Below the pieces are notes generated by a model, which saw only the letters and a list, made by a program, of their open reading frames with translations, did not search any database and was not told where the DNA came from. A stretch of 11,226 nt of DNA, taken from NCBI GenBank assembly GCA_937942965.1, contig CALDGN010000368.1, forward strand, positions 1 to 11,226, in the 5' to 3' direction. The stretch comes from an uncultured Acidimicrobiales bacterium (GTDB taxonomy: Bacteria > Actinomycetota > Acidimicrobiia > Acidimicrobiales > UBA10347). Numbering within the stretch: position 1 is the stretch's first letter; every line of letters starts with the position of its first letter. Position numbers and translations under genes: made by a program. Positions 1 to 6,684 of the stretch are shown piece after piece.

Positions 1-116
1 GCCGCCTGAACTTGGACGGTTTCGTCAGCGAGACGATCGGCCTCGATGGGGTCGAAGAGGCCTTTCACAAGATGGAGCGTGGCGAAGTGCTGCGCTCTGT
101 TGTCGAGATTCCCTAG
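1..116 (+). CDS. C-terminal fragment of a zinc-dependent alcohol dehydrogenase (mycothiol-dependent formaldehyde dehydrogenase-like)
   Basis: Reading from base 3, the last 37 codons run to a TAG stop at 114-116. The peptide contains LDGFVSETIGLDGVEEAFHK followed by ERGEVLRSVV. This is the typical C-terminal end of medium-chain zinc alcohol dehydrogenases, where the last segment of the catalytic domain closes over the coenzyme domain. The wording 'GEVLRSVV' is, from memory, closest to the actinobacterial group that includes S-(hydroxymethyl)mycothiol dehydrogenase and S-nitrosomycothiol reductase, which oxidise the formaldehyde-mycothiol adduct in the cytosol. The zinc ligands and the Rossmann fold lie outside the window, so the exact subfamily is an inference. 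The gene converges on the dioxygenase gene and the two overlap by 4 bp. Confidence 0.7.
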   Translation, partial: RLNLDGFVSETIGLDGVEEAFHKMERGEVLRSVVEIP

Positions 117-934
117 CTCAGGACTGGCTCGAATCCACGGAACGGTAGATCGGGGGAGCGGCGCAGCCAGTTGCGTTCGCTCCACTCGGTCGCGCCGTCG
201 ACCACGTGCAGCGTGAACGCCTGTCGTGGCCTCTCTGAGCGGTTTGCGTCGCTCCAATGTGGCAGCGCGCCGTCGAGCAAGATGAGCGTTCCTGGCGTGG
301 CAGGAAGCGCAACCGCTTGGTCGATTGGGTACTCATCGGGGTCGAACACTTCGGTCGAGGTCGAGTCGCCGTCGCGCACGAACCGAGACTTGACCGGCAG
401 CCGGTGTCCACCGGGGATCGCCCACATGCAGCCGTTCTCGGTGGTGGCTTCGTCAACGGCCACCCAGAACCCGACGACTGACCGCGGCTCGGTCCACAAG
501 AAGCTGTGGTCGGTGTGCCAGGTGACTTCTCCGCCGACGCCTGGATGCTTGTAGATGTACATGGACTGCACGAGCGCTGGGTCGTCCATGCCAATCTCAG
601 CAGCGATGTCACCGAAGCCGGTGTCACGACAGAAGCCGCTGAACACCGGGTCCAGGTCGTGCATAGCGTGGCCGATCTTGTTGAGCTGATCGCCACTGTC
701 TTCGAAGAAGCCACGGACCTTGTCGCCCGACTCGAGGAACCACGAATCGTCGGCATGGGACTGGTCGGTGGTCGAGAACACGGTGACTTCGTCGGCGTCG
801 GTGACACGGAGCTGAGCATCGAGTTCAGCGGCGCGAGCCCGAAGCTCGGCGAGGCGGTCGGCGGGGATGAAATCGGGCAGGACAAGGAAACCCTGCTCGG
901 CGAAGTCGGCAACCTGAGCGGCGGACAGAACCAT
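113..934 (-). CDS. PhyH-family 2-oxoglutarate/Fe(II) dioxygenase, PHYHD1-like
   Basis: A 273-residue cytosolic non-haem iron dioxygenase, expected to couple 2-oxoglutarate decarboxylation to hydroxylation of a small substrate. The iron triad is visible: H140 and D142 in 'WHTDHSFLW', and H226 in 'LPHWSD'. R237 in 'SERPRQAF' probably binds the 2-oxoglutarate carboxylate. Compared from memory with human PHYHD1 (about 290 residues), the matching blocks occur in the same order: 'FLESGDKVRGFFED', 'LNKIGHAMHDLDPVF', 'VQSMYIYKHP', 'TTENGCMWAIPGGH' and a closing 'NWLRRSPDLPF'. It is therefore closer to PHYHD1 than to phytanoyl-CoA hydroxylase proper. The frame is open to 1057, but that would put the start inside the opposite gene. 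The ATG at 932-934 starts just before the conserved N-terminal helix and has GAGG 4 nt upstream, so I chose it. The native substrate is unknown. The gene is divergent from the nucleoside hydrolase. Confidence 0.9.
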   Translation of the reverse strand: MVLSAAQVADFAEQGFLVLPDFIPADRLAELRARAAELDAQLRVTDADEVTVFSTTDQSHADDSWFLESGDKVRGFFEDSGDQLNKIGHAMHDLDPVFSGFCRDTGFGDIAAEIGMDDPALVQSMYIYKHPGVGGEVTWHTDHSFLWTEPRSVVGFWVAVDEATTENGCMWAIPGGHRLPVKSRFVRDGDSTSTEVFDPDEYPIDQAVALPATPGTLILLDGALPHWSDANRSERPRQAFTLHVVDGATEWSERNWLRRSPDLPFRGFEPVLS

Positions 935-985
935 GTCCTCAGTGATACCAGCTCCGTACCGGTTTTGTCTGGGAGACTTCGAGGG

Positions 986-1915
986 ATGCCAAAGCTGATT
1001 ATCGACACCGATACCGGAAGCGACGACGCCATTGCGCTGCTCATGGCCCTCGCGCACCCCGATGCCGAGGTGCTTGCGCTAACCACTGTCGCTGGCAATG
1101 TCCCCCTCGACCAAGCGACACGCAATGCAAAGAGCACGCTTCGGGTCGCAGAACGCACTGACGTCCCGGTCTATGTCGGCTGTGACCGTCCGCTTGTGCA
1201 CCCGCTCGAGACCGCAACCGAGGTGCACGGCGAGGACGGTCTTGGCAATGCCAACTTGCCCGATCCCGGGATCAACTCACAGGACGAACATGCGGTGCCC
1301 GCACTAGTCCGGCTGGCTGCCGAGAGCAACGGCGAGCACGACCTGATCACGCTCGGCCCACTCACCAACGTCGCTGCGGCCCTCGCCATCGACCCTGACC
1401 TGCTGACCCGGTTCCGGCGCACCGTCATCATGGGCGGAGCGCCCGACATGGTTGGCAACGTCACCGACATGGCCGAGTTCAACATCTGGGTCGATCCCGA
1501 GGCTGCCGCCCGGGTCTTCGTGGCTCCAGGAGCACGGGTGATGGTCGGTTGGAACGTGTCGATGACGGCGGGTCTCATCTCACCTGAACAGCGCCAGGCA
1601 ATGGCGCAGGTCGGCACGGCCAGCGGGCAGTTTGCGCATGACGTGACCAGCGTGGTCGAGGCGTTCTGCCATCAGGAGCTCGGGATCCCGTTCTTCTCCC
1701 TGCCCGATCCGCTCGCGGTGGCGATTGCGCTCGACGACACGATCGCAACCCGCACTCAGGCCATCGGCGTCACGGTCGGCCGGAGCGACGAAGCCCGCGG
1801 TGCGACCTTCCCGACGCATCTCAATCCCGATGCGCCAGCGACGGACATCGTCTGGGAAGCCGACGGCGATGCGTTCCAAACCCAGATGTTCGACGCGCTC
1901 CGCGCCCTGCCCTGA
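986..1915 (+). CDS. Nucleoside hydrolase (inosine/uridine-preferring family)
   Basis: A 309-residue enzyme expected to cleave the N-glycosidic bond of ribonucleosides to free base and ribose in the cytosol. The family signature DTDTGSDDA lies at residues 7-15 and supplies the Asp cluster (D7, D9, D13, D14) that holds calcium and activates water. Further family blocks are HGEDGLG (81-87), LGPLTNVA (123-130), VIMGG (147-151), EFNIWVDPEAA (164-174) and DPLAVA (241-246). The usual leaving-group histidine just before the last Asp is Pro240 here (SLPDPLA), so base activation may differ from the protozoal enzymes. The frame extends upstream to 506 antisense to the dioxygenase. The ATG at 986 starts exactly at the family N-terminus (MPKLIIDTDTG) with GGGAG 10 nt upstream. 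It converges on the MgtC gene with 14 bp between. It probably acts on nucleosides delivered by the importer encoded further right. Confidence 0.93.
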   Translation: MPKLIIDTDTGSDDAIALLMALAHPDAEVLALTTVAGNVPLDQATRNAKSTLRVAERTDVPVYVGCDRPLVHPLETATEVHGEDGLGNANLPDPGINSQDEHAVPALVRLAAESNGEHDLITLGPLTNVAAALAIDPDLLTRFRRTVIMGGAPDMVGNVTDMAEFNIWVDPEAAARVFVAPGARVMVGWNVSMTAGLISPEQRQAMAQVGTASGQFAHDVTSVVEAFCHQELGIPFFSLPDPLAVAIALDDTIATRTQAIGVTVGRSDEARGATFPTHLNPDAPATDIVWEADGDAFQTQMFDALRALP

Positions 1916-1929
1916 GTCTGCGAGCCCGT

Positions 1930-2562
1930 TCAGGTCTTGAGGGCCGAAACCCAGCTCGCCTCGACCAACTCGTGGACCATCCGGGAGTGCTGTTCGTGTG
2001 AGCCGAGGACCTCGAACTCGCTGTCGAGCACGCGGTCCTGTTTGCCATGCGTGCAGTTGACGACCTTGAGTCCTGCCTCGCTGAACACGCCGTGGATCTC
2101 ACCGATCGTGATCGTGTCCAGGTTCGTCTTCAGCTCGTAGATCTTGACCTCTTGCACGTTGTCGATCACGCGTTCCACGGGCAGCAGGACCCACAACACG
2201 ATGAGCACCGCTCCAGCTGCGGCAAGTGACACGGCATAGAGACCGCCGCCGATGCCCATGCCGAGCGCTGCGGCAGTCCAGATCGACGCGGCGGTGGTGA
2301 TACCCGTCGACTGGCGGCCCCGCCGAAAGATGACGCCAGCTCCGAGGAAGCCGACTCCGGACACGACGCCAGCTGGGATACGGGTCGGGTCCGTTGTCTC
2401 GCGTGAGAGCTCGGCGCCGTAGATCGTGAACAGGCATGCGCCGATCGAGATCAGAATGATTGTTCGCAGGCCAGCGGCCTTGTCACGGAACTCGCGTTCC
2501 GCCCCGATCGCAATACCGACGACCGCGGCGAGCCCGAGTCGCAACAGATATTCACTCGTCAC
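1930..2562 (-). CDS. MgtC/SapB-family inner-membrane protein
   Basis: A 210-residue protein starting at GTG (2560-2562). Residues 1-125 carry the MgtC/SapB membrane domain: GAEREFRDKAAGLRT at 20-34, SGVGFLGAGVIFR at 68-80 and GITTAASIWTAAALG at 87-101, with about four to five hydrophobic segments. Residues 138-210 form a soluble tail resembling the C-terminal ACT-like domain of longer MgtC proteins. MgtC proteins are linked to survival in low magnesium and to modulation of ATP synthase or transport. The molecular role here cannot be read from the sequence. The gene lies 31 bp downstream of the second permease in the same orientation, so it may be the last gene of the importer operon. The only ribosome-binding candidate is a weak AAGG. 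Confidence 0.9.
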   Translation of the reverse strand: MTSEYLLRLGLAAVVGIAIGAEREFRDKAAGLRTIILISIGACLFTIYGAELSRETTDPTRIPAGVVSGVGFLGAGVIFRRGRQSTGITTAASIWTAAALGMGIGGGLYAVSLAAAGAVLIVLWVLLPVERVIDNVQEVKIYELKTNLDTITIGEIHGVFSEAGLKVVNCTHGKQDRVLDSEFEVLGSHEQHSRMVHELVEASWVSALKT

Positions 2563-2593
2563 AGCCGAAACCTTAGATCGTGGCGCGGACTAC

Positions 2594-3895
2594 TCAGCCG
2601 CCGCCCTTGCGGTACGGCATGCCGAGTGCTTTGGGCATCCGGAGCCGCTGGCTGAAGAAGACGAGCACGAGCAGCACGAGCACGTACGGCAAGATGTTGC
2701 TCCACCAGTCGGGCACAGTGTCGCTCACGAGATACCAGCCGAATGCACCGATGGCCAGCAAGCCAGCCAGGACCGCGTCAACGGTCTTTCGGCGGCTGAT
2801 CGCCCAGATACCGACACCGACGAGCACGATGGTGTTCACGAGCAGCATGGCGTGGCTGGCGGTGCCGTCGAGGTCCTTGAGGTCGAGGCCGAAGACGTAC
2901 CCGAACAGCAATGCGCCAAAGAGCACGCCGCCGGGTTTCCAGTTTCCGAAGATGAGCGCGGCGAGTCCGATAAAGCCTCTGCCGGCGCTGTTGCCGCCTT
3001 GGAACAGACCGGAAAGCTCGGTCGATATGAAGGCGCCACCGAGGCCGGCGAGGCCGCCCGAGATGATGACCGCCACGTACTTGTAGCGGACGATGCTGAT
3101 GCCCTGGGCTTCGCCGGCTTGGGGGTATTCGCCGCAGATGCGCAAGCGAAGACCGAAGCGGGTGCGCCAGATCAGCCAGGCAGTGAACGGCACCAGCAAG
3201 ATGGCGATCACGGCCACGAGCGAGGTGCCTCGCAGCAGGCCTCGGGAGAGGTCGGCGATGTCAGACAGCAGCCATGTGGGCGCTGCGTTCTCGTTGTCGA
3301 GGCAGCCGCGTCCGCCGAAGATGCCGCTCGTGCCGCACTTGCCGACGTAGAGCAGCCAGTCGGGGGTTTCCCATCCGTTGATGGTGCCGCCAGCGAGGAA
3401 CGGAACGTCCCAGTCGGCGACGGCTTGAGTGCGGGGCGACGTTGTAGGGGATTCCCAGACCTCTTCGGACAGGTATCTCGTCGCCGCGGGCGCGAGCAGG
3501 TTGATCGCCACGCCGCTGATGATGTGGTCCACGTTGAACGTGACGGTGGCTATGGCATGGAGCAGACCGCCGATGGCGCCGCCGAGAACCCCGATCAACA
3601 GACCGATCCAGGCGCCGTAGGTGATTGAGCCCCACGCTCCGAACCACATGCCGAGAATCAGCATGCCTTCGAGGCCGATGTTCACGACACCAGCGCGCTC
3701 GCTGTAGAGGCCGCCGAGGCCAGCCAGGAAGATCGGTACGGCCCACCGCAGCATCTCTCGTGAGGTGGCGACCTGGGTCAGTCGTTCGGTGTCGCTGATG
3801 CTCTGGACGATCGTGAGGAGCAAAACGCCGAGGAAGGCGTACATCGCCCACCGGAACCATGCCGGCGAGGTGCGGAGACGTTCGAGAGCGTTCAT
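2594..3895 (-). CDS. ABC importer permease 2 for nucleosides (NupQ/YufQ-like)
   Basis: A 433-residue polytopic permease of the BMP-associated branch related to the branched-chain amino-acid permeases. The signature block ERAGVVNIGLEGMLILG lies at 66-82. Other hallmarks are NVDHIISGVAINLLAP (121-136), the cytoplasmic coupling-helix region LRICGEYPQAGEAQGIS (251-267) and FIGLAALIFGNWKPGG (308-323). It is longer than the roughly 320-residue firmicute NupQ. There is a loop of about 75 residues (146-220) with two cysteines, C187 and C198, that could form a disulfide outside the membrane. There is also a C-terminal extension with two more hydrophobic segments, ending in MPKALGMPYRKGG. It overlaps the upstream permease gene by 4 bp (ATGA), so the two are translationally coupled. 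It should pair with permease 1 to form the membrane channel. Confidence 0.93.
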   Translation of the reverse strand: MNALERLRTSPAWFRWAMYAFLGVLLLTIVQSISDTERLTQVATSREMLRWAVPIFLAGLGGLYSERAGVVNIGLEGMLILGMWFGAWGSITYGAWIGLLIGVLGGAIGGLLHAIATVTFNVDHIISGVAINLLAPAATRYLSEEVWESPTTSPRTQAVADWDVPFLAGGTINGWETPDWLLYVGKCGTSGIFGGRGCLDNENAAPTWLLSDIADLSRGLLRGTSLVAVIAILLVPFTAWLIWRTRFGLRLRICGEYPQAGEAQGISIVRYKYVAVIISGGLAGLGGAFISTELSGLFQGGNSAGRGFIGLAALIFGNWKPGGVLFGALLFGYVFGLDLKDLDGTASHAMLLVNTIVLVGVGIWAISRRKTVDAVLAGLLAIGAFGWYLVSDTVPDWWSNILPYVLVLLVLVFFSQRLRMPKALGMPYRKGGG

Positions 3896-5028
3896 GCTGA
3901 CGCTCCCACGGTCTCGGTGGAGGCCGAGGCATCGGCGGCGAGCGCTTCGGCAGCCGTTCGGGCTTCGTCACGTTCCTTGACTCGGCTGGCGACGCCGTAG
4001 GCGACGACAGCGGTCAGCAAGACGATGCCCTGCATGATCGTGGCGATCTCACGGCTGGCGACGCCGGTCGTGTCGAGCACGCCGGAGGAAACGTCGAGGA
4101 AGGCGAACAGCAGAGCGGAGAAGACCATGCCGCCCGGATGGTTACGACCGAGCAGCGCAACGGCGATACCGGCGAAGCCGAGTCCCTGGATCGGGTCAGG
4201 CGGGAACTTGCCGCGGTCGGCGAGTTCGACGACGCCGATCAGTCCGGCGACGGCGCCGGACAGCATCATGGCGGCGACGACCATCCGCTTGGGCGGGACG
4301 CCGCCAGCGCGAGCTGCGAACGGGTTGATGCCACTGGCCCGCAGATCGAAACCGAAGCGGGTCCGGTTGAGGAGCACGTGGTAGCCGATGCCGACGAGCA
4401 CGGCGATGAGCAACATGCCGGTGAGTTCCTTGCCCTGGCCGACTTCGCGGGTGAAGATTTCAAGCAGCCCGTTGATGGTGGGCATCAGACCCGAGTCATC
4501 GATCGGGTTCGTGCCGAGATCGCTCGAGCTGAACTGCTCGGGGAGCGGGGCTTGCCATTCACGCTGCAGCCAGGCAATCAGGCCGCCGACGGCGATGGCG
4601 TTCAGCATGATCGTCGAGACGACTTCGTTCACGCCACGGGTGGTCTTGAGCACGCCAGCGATACCGGCGTAGAGGGCGCCGGTGATCATGGCGACGATCA
4701 TGATGATCAGGATGTGCAGCACCGTTGGAAGCGAGATCAGACCGCCGACTTGGGCGGCGACCAAGAAGGCGATGAGGTACTGACCTTCGACGCCGATGTT
4801 GAACAGGTTCATCCGGAAGCCGATCGCGGCGGCAACTGCCGACAGATAGAACGGCGTCGCCCGGTTCAAGATGTCGACTTGGGTTTCGAGCTTGCGAGCG
4901 TGGCCGAGCATGTCGCCGTACGCCTCGAATGGATCTGAGCCGAAGATCCAGAGGGCGATCGTCGAGATGATCACAGTTAGGACAAAGGCGCCGACAGGCG
5001 CAGCCAACGAAAATGCGATGCGGCGCAT
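3892..5028 (-). CDS. ABC importer permease 1 for nucleosides (NupP/YufP-like)
   Basis: A 378-residue membrane protein with a first hydrophobic segment at about 8-30 and roughly eight more. The family block FRMNLFNIGVEGQYLIAFL lies at 71-89. The helix VNEVVSTIMLNAIAVGGL (133-150), the ATPase-contacting turn ASGINPFAARAGGVPPKRM (231-249) and GLGFAGIAVALLGRNHPGG (282-300) are all typical of the NupP/YufP subunit. A charged Ala-rich cytoplasmic tail (350-378) follows the last membrane segment. Its ATG shares one base with the TGA stop of the ATPase gene (TGATG), and its own stop overlaps the start of permease 2, indicating tight co-translation. By family, the substrate is probably a purine or pyrimidine nucleoside. 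Confidence 0.93.
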   Translation of the reverse strand: MRRIAFSLAAPVGAFVLTVIISTIALWIFGSDPFEAYGDMLGHARKLETQVDILNRATPFYLSAVAAAIGFRMNLFNIGVEGQYLIAFLVAAQVGGLISLPTVLHILIIMIVAMITGALYAGIAGVLKTTRGVNEVVSTIMLNAIAVGGLIAWLQREWQAPLPEQFSSSDLGTNPIDDSGLMPTINGLLEIFTREVGQGKELTGMLLIAVLVGIGYHVLLNRTRFGFDLRASGINPFAARAGGVPPKRMVVAAMMLSGAVAGLIGVVELADRGKFPPDPIQGLGFAGIAVALLGRNHPGGMVFSALLFAFLDVSSGVLDTTGVASREIATIMQGIVLLTAVVAYGVASRVKERDEARTAAEALAADASASTETVGASA

Positions 5029-6566
5029 CAGGCAGCGCTCCCATCGCTGGTCATGTCCTGCAACGCAGCACCAGTCATATAGGCGCCGAGGTCACGCGGC
5101 GTGACGTCGTCGGGGGAGAGCCGGGCGACGAGTCGACCTCGGAGCATCACGACGATCGTGTCGGACAGGCCGATGAGCTCGTCGAGGTCGGCGGAGATCA
5201 ACAGCGTGGCCAAGCCGTCGGCTCGGGCCTGGCGCATCTGGTCCCACACGGCGGCTTGGGCGCCGACGTCAATGCCTCGCGTCGGATGGGCAGCGACGAG
5301 CAGAGATGGATTGGCGGTGAGCTCTCGGCCGATGATCAGCTTCTGCTGGTTGCCGCCAGAGAGAGCATGGGCCGAGACATCGATGTTCGGTGTCCGCACA
5401 TCGAAGGCTTCGCGGATCGCCTCGGTTTGCTTGCGGGCGCCAGCGCGGTCGATGAACCAGCGGGAGCCGTACGGGGCCTCGGTTTGATGGCCGAGCGCTG
5501 CGTTCTCCCAGAGCGGCGACGTGAGCAGCAGACCTTCGTGGTGGCGGTCTTCGGGGACGTAGCCAATGCCGGCCTCTCGGCGAGCGCGGACGTCCCACCG
5601 GGTGATGTTCTCGCCGTGCAGCTCGATCGAACCGTTGCGGATGTCGCCGGTGCCGATGATCGCATCGACAAGTTCGCCCTGACCGTTGCCTTCGACGCCG
5701 GCGATTCCGAGGATCTCGCCCTTGTGGATCGACAGCGAGACGCCTTCGAGCGCGGCGCGGCCATCGTCGTGCACAGTGAGGTCGCGGATTGCGAGCGCCA
5801 CCGTGTCGGTGACGGTCGATTCGGCCGTCGCTGGAGTTGGGAGTTCGGAGCCGACCATGAGTTCGGCCAGCTCGTGTGCCGTCACGCCCTCGTTGGGGAG
5901 CGAGGCCACGGTCTTGCCGTGGCGCAGCACCGTGATGCTGTCGGCGATCTCGAGGACCTCGTCGAGCTTGTGGTCGATGAACAGGATTGTGGCGCCGTTG
6001 GCCCGGAGCTCACGCATGTTCTCGAACAGGGCCTCGACTTCCTGGGGCACGAGCACGGCCGTTGGCTCGTCGAGGATGAGGATCTCGGCGCCCCGGTAGA
6101 GCACCTTGATGATCTCGACTCGCTGGCGCTCGCCGACCTCGAGGGTTTCGACCATTTCGTGGACGTCGATCTTGAGGCCGTAGTCGTCGGCGACGGAGCG
6201 CAGATGGTCTTCGGCTTCGGTGAAGTTGATACGGCCGCCGCCATGGGTCGGCTCTGCTCCGAGGATGACGTTCTCGAGGACCGTCAACTGGTCGGCAAGC
6301 ATGAAGTGCTGGTGCACCATGCCGATGCCTTTGTCGATGGCGTCGATCGGTGACGAGAAGCTGACAGCTTCGCCGTTCACCCGCATGGTGCCCTCGTCGG
6401 GCGCCTGCATGCCGTAGAGGATCTTCATCAGCGTCGACTTGCCGGCGCCGTTCTCTCCACAGATCGCATGGATCTCGCCACGCTCAACCACCAGGTTGAC
6501 GTTGTCGTTCGCCACGACGCCTGGAAAGCGCTTCGTGATCCCCTCGAGTTCGATGGCAGGTGCCAC
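5028..6566 (-). CDS. ABC importer double ATPase for nucleosides (NupO/YufO-like)
   Basis: A 512-residue protein with two fused ABC domains that powers the importer at the inner face of the membrane. Domain 1 is complete: Walker A GENGAGKST (37-45), Q-loop Q86, signature LEVGERQ (142-148), Walker B ILILDEP (162-168) and switch H199. Domain 2 (about 258-500) keeps a good signature, LSGGNQQ (402-408), but its Walker A is degenerate (GVEGNGQGE, no lysine). Its Walker B reads LLVAAHP, without the catalytic Asp-Glu, and the switch histidine is absent (ISADLDE). Such asymmetry is common in the BMP-associated and sugar double ATPases and suggests one hydrolytic site per pair. Translation starts at GTG (6564-6566) behind a strong GGGGAGGA. 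This may allow independent initiation after the structured leader. Confidence 0.95.
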   Translation of the reverse strand: MAPAIELEGITKRFPGVVANDNVNLVVERGEIHAICGENGAGKSTLMKILYGMQAPDEGTMRVNGEAVSFSSPIDAIDKGIGMVHQHFMLADQLTVLENVILGAEPTHGGGRINFTEAEDHLRSVADDYGLKIDVHEMVETLEVGERQRVEIIKVLYRGAEILILDEPTAVLVPQEVEALFENMRELRANGATILFIDHKLDEVLEIADSITVLRHGKTVASLPNEGVTAHELAELMVGSELPTPATAESTVTDTVALAIRDLTVHDDGRAALEGVSLSIHKGEILGIAGVEGNGQGELVDAIIGTGDIRNGSIELHGENITRWDVRARREAGIGYVPEDRHHEGLLLTSPLWENAALGHQTEAPYGSRWFIDRAGARKQTEAIREAFDVRTPNIDVSAHALSGGNQQKLIIGRELTANPSLLVAAHPTRGIDVGAQAAVWDQMRQARADGLATLLISADLDELIGLSDTIVVMLRGRLVARLSPDDVTPRDLGAYMTGAALQDMTSDGSAA

Positions 6567-6587
6567 CAGATTCCTCCCCTAGCCCGT

Positions 6588-6646
6588 CGTTCGGAGTTGC
6601 CGCAACGAACGAAACCGGACCCTACCTGATGGTCGGGCCCGGTCTC
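6588..6646 (-). promoter_or_regulatory. Tandem intercistronic hairpins between the lipoprotein and ATPase genes
   Basis: The 118-bp gap 6567-6684 contains two adjacent inverted repeats. The first (6611-6646) has 16-nt arms around a 4-nt loop. Read as minus-strand RNA, 15 of the 16 positions pair, including two G-U wobbles and one G-A mismatch. On the plus strand those wobbles become A-C mismatches, so the fold belongs to the operon transcript. The second (about 6588-6611) pairs CGTTCG with CGAACG around an inner GTTGC-GCAAC stem. Only a weak U-rich run follows the first hairpin. A likely role is partial termination or 3'-end protection of the lipoprotein message, giving more binding protein than transporter. 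Confidence 0.6.
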
Positions 6647-6684
6647 ATCGTTGGTCTACGTGGTGTTCAGTCCGTGAGGACGAG

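Noticed and set aside
506..985. N-terminal extension of 160 codons on the nucleoside hydrolase frame
   Set aside because: It lies wholly antisense to the well-supported dioxygenase, and the family N-terminus begins exactly at the ATG at 986.
935..1057. A 41-residue N-terminal extension of the dioxygenase
   Set aside because: It would overlap the start of the divergent nucleoside hydrolase, and the family homology begins at the internal ATG.
118..1158. A 346-codon minus-strand frame overlapping the dioxygenase
   Set aside because: Its Ser/Arg/Pro/Thr-rich translation lacks any family motif and is the off-frame shadow of a GC-rich gene; the PhyH frame has all catalytic residues.
2426..3628. 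A 400-codon plus-strand frame
   Set aside because: It is antisense to the permease and MgtC genes, its translation is rich in Asp/Glu/Gly/Ala/His without motifs, and it is explained by third-position GC bias.
5013..6353. A 446-codon plus-strand frame
   Set aside because: It is antisense to the double ATPase, which has intact Walker and signature motifs; no independent evidence for the plus-strand product.
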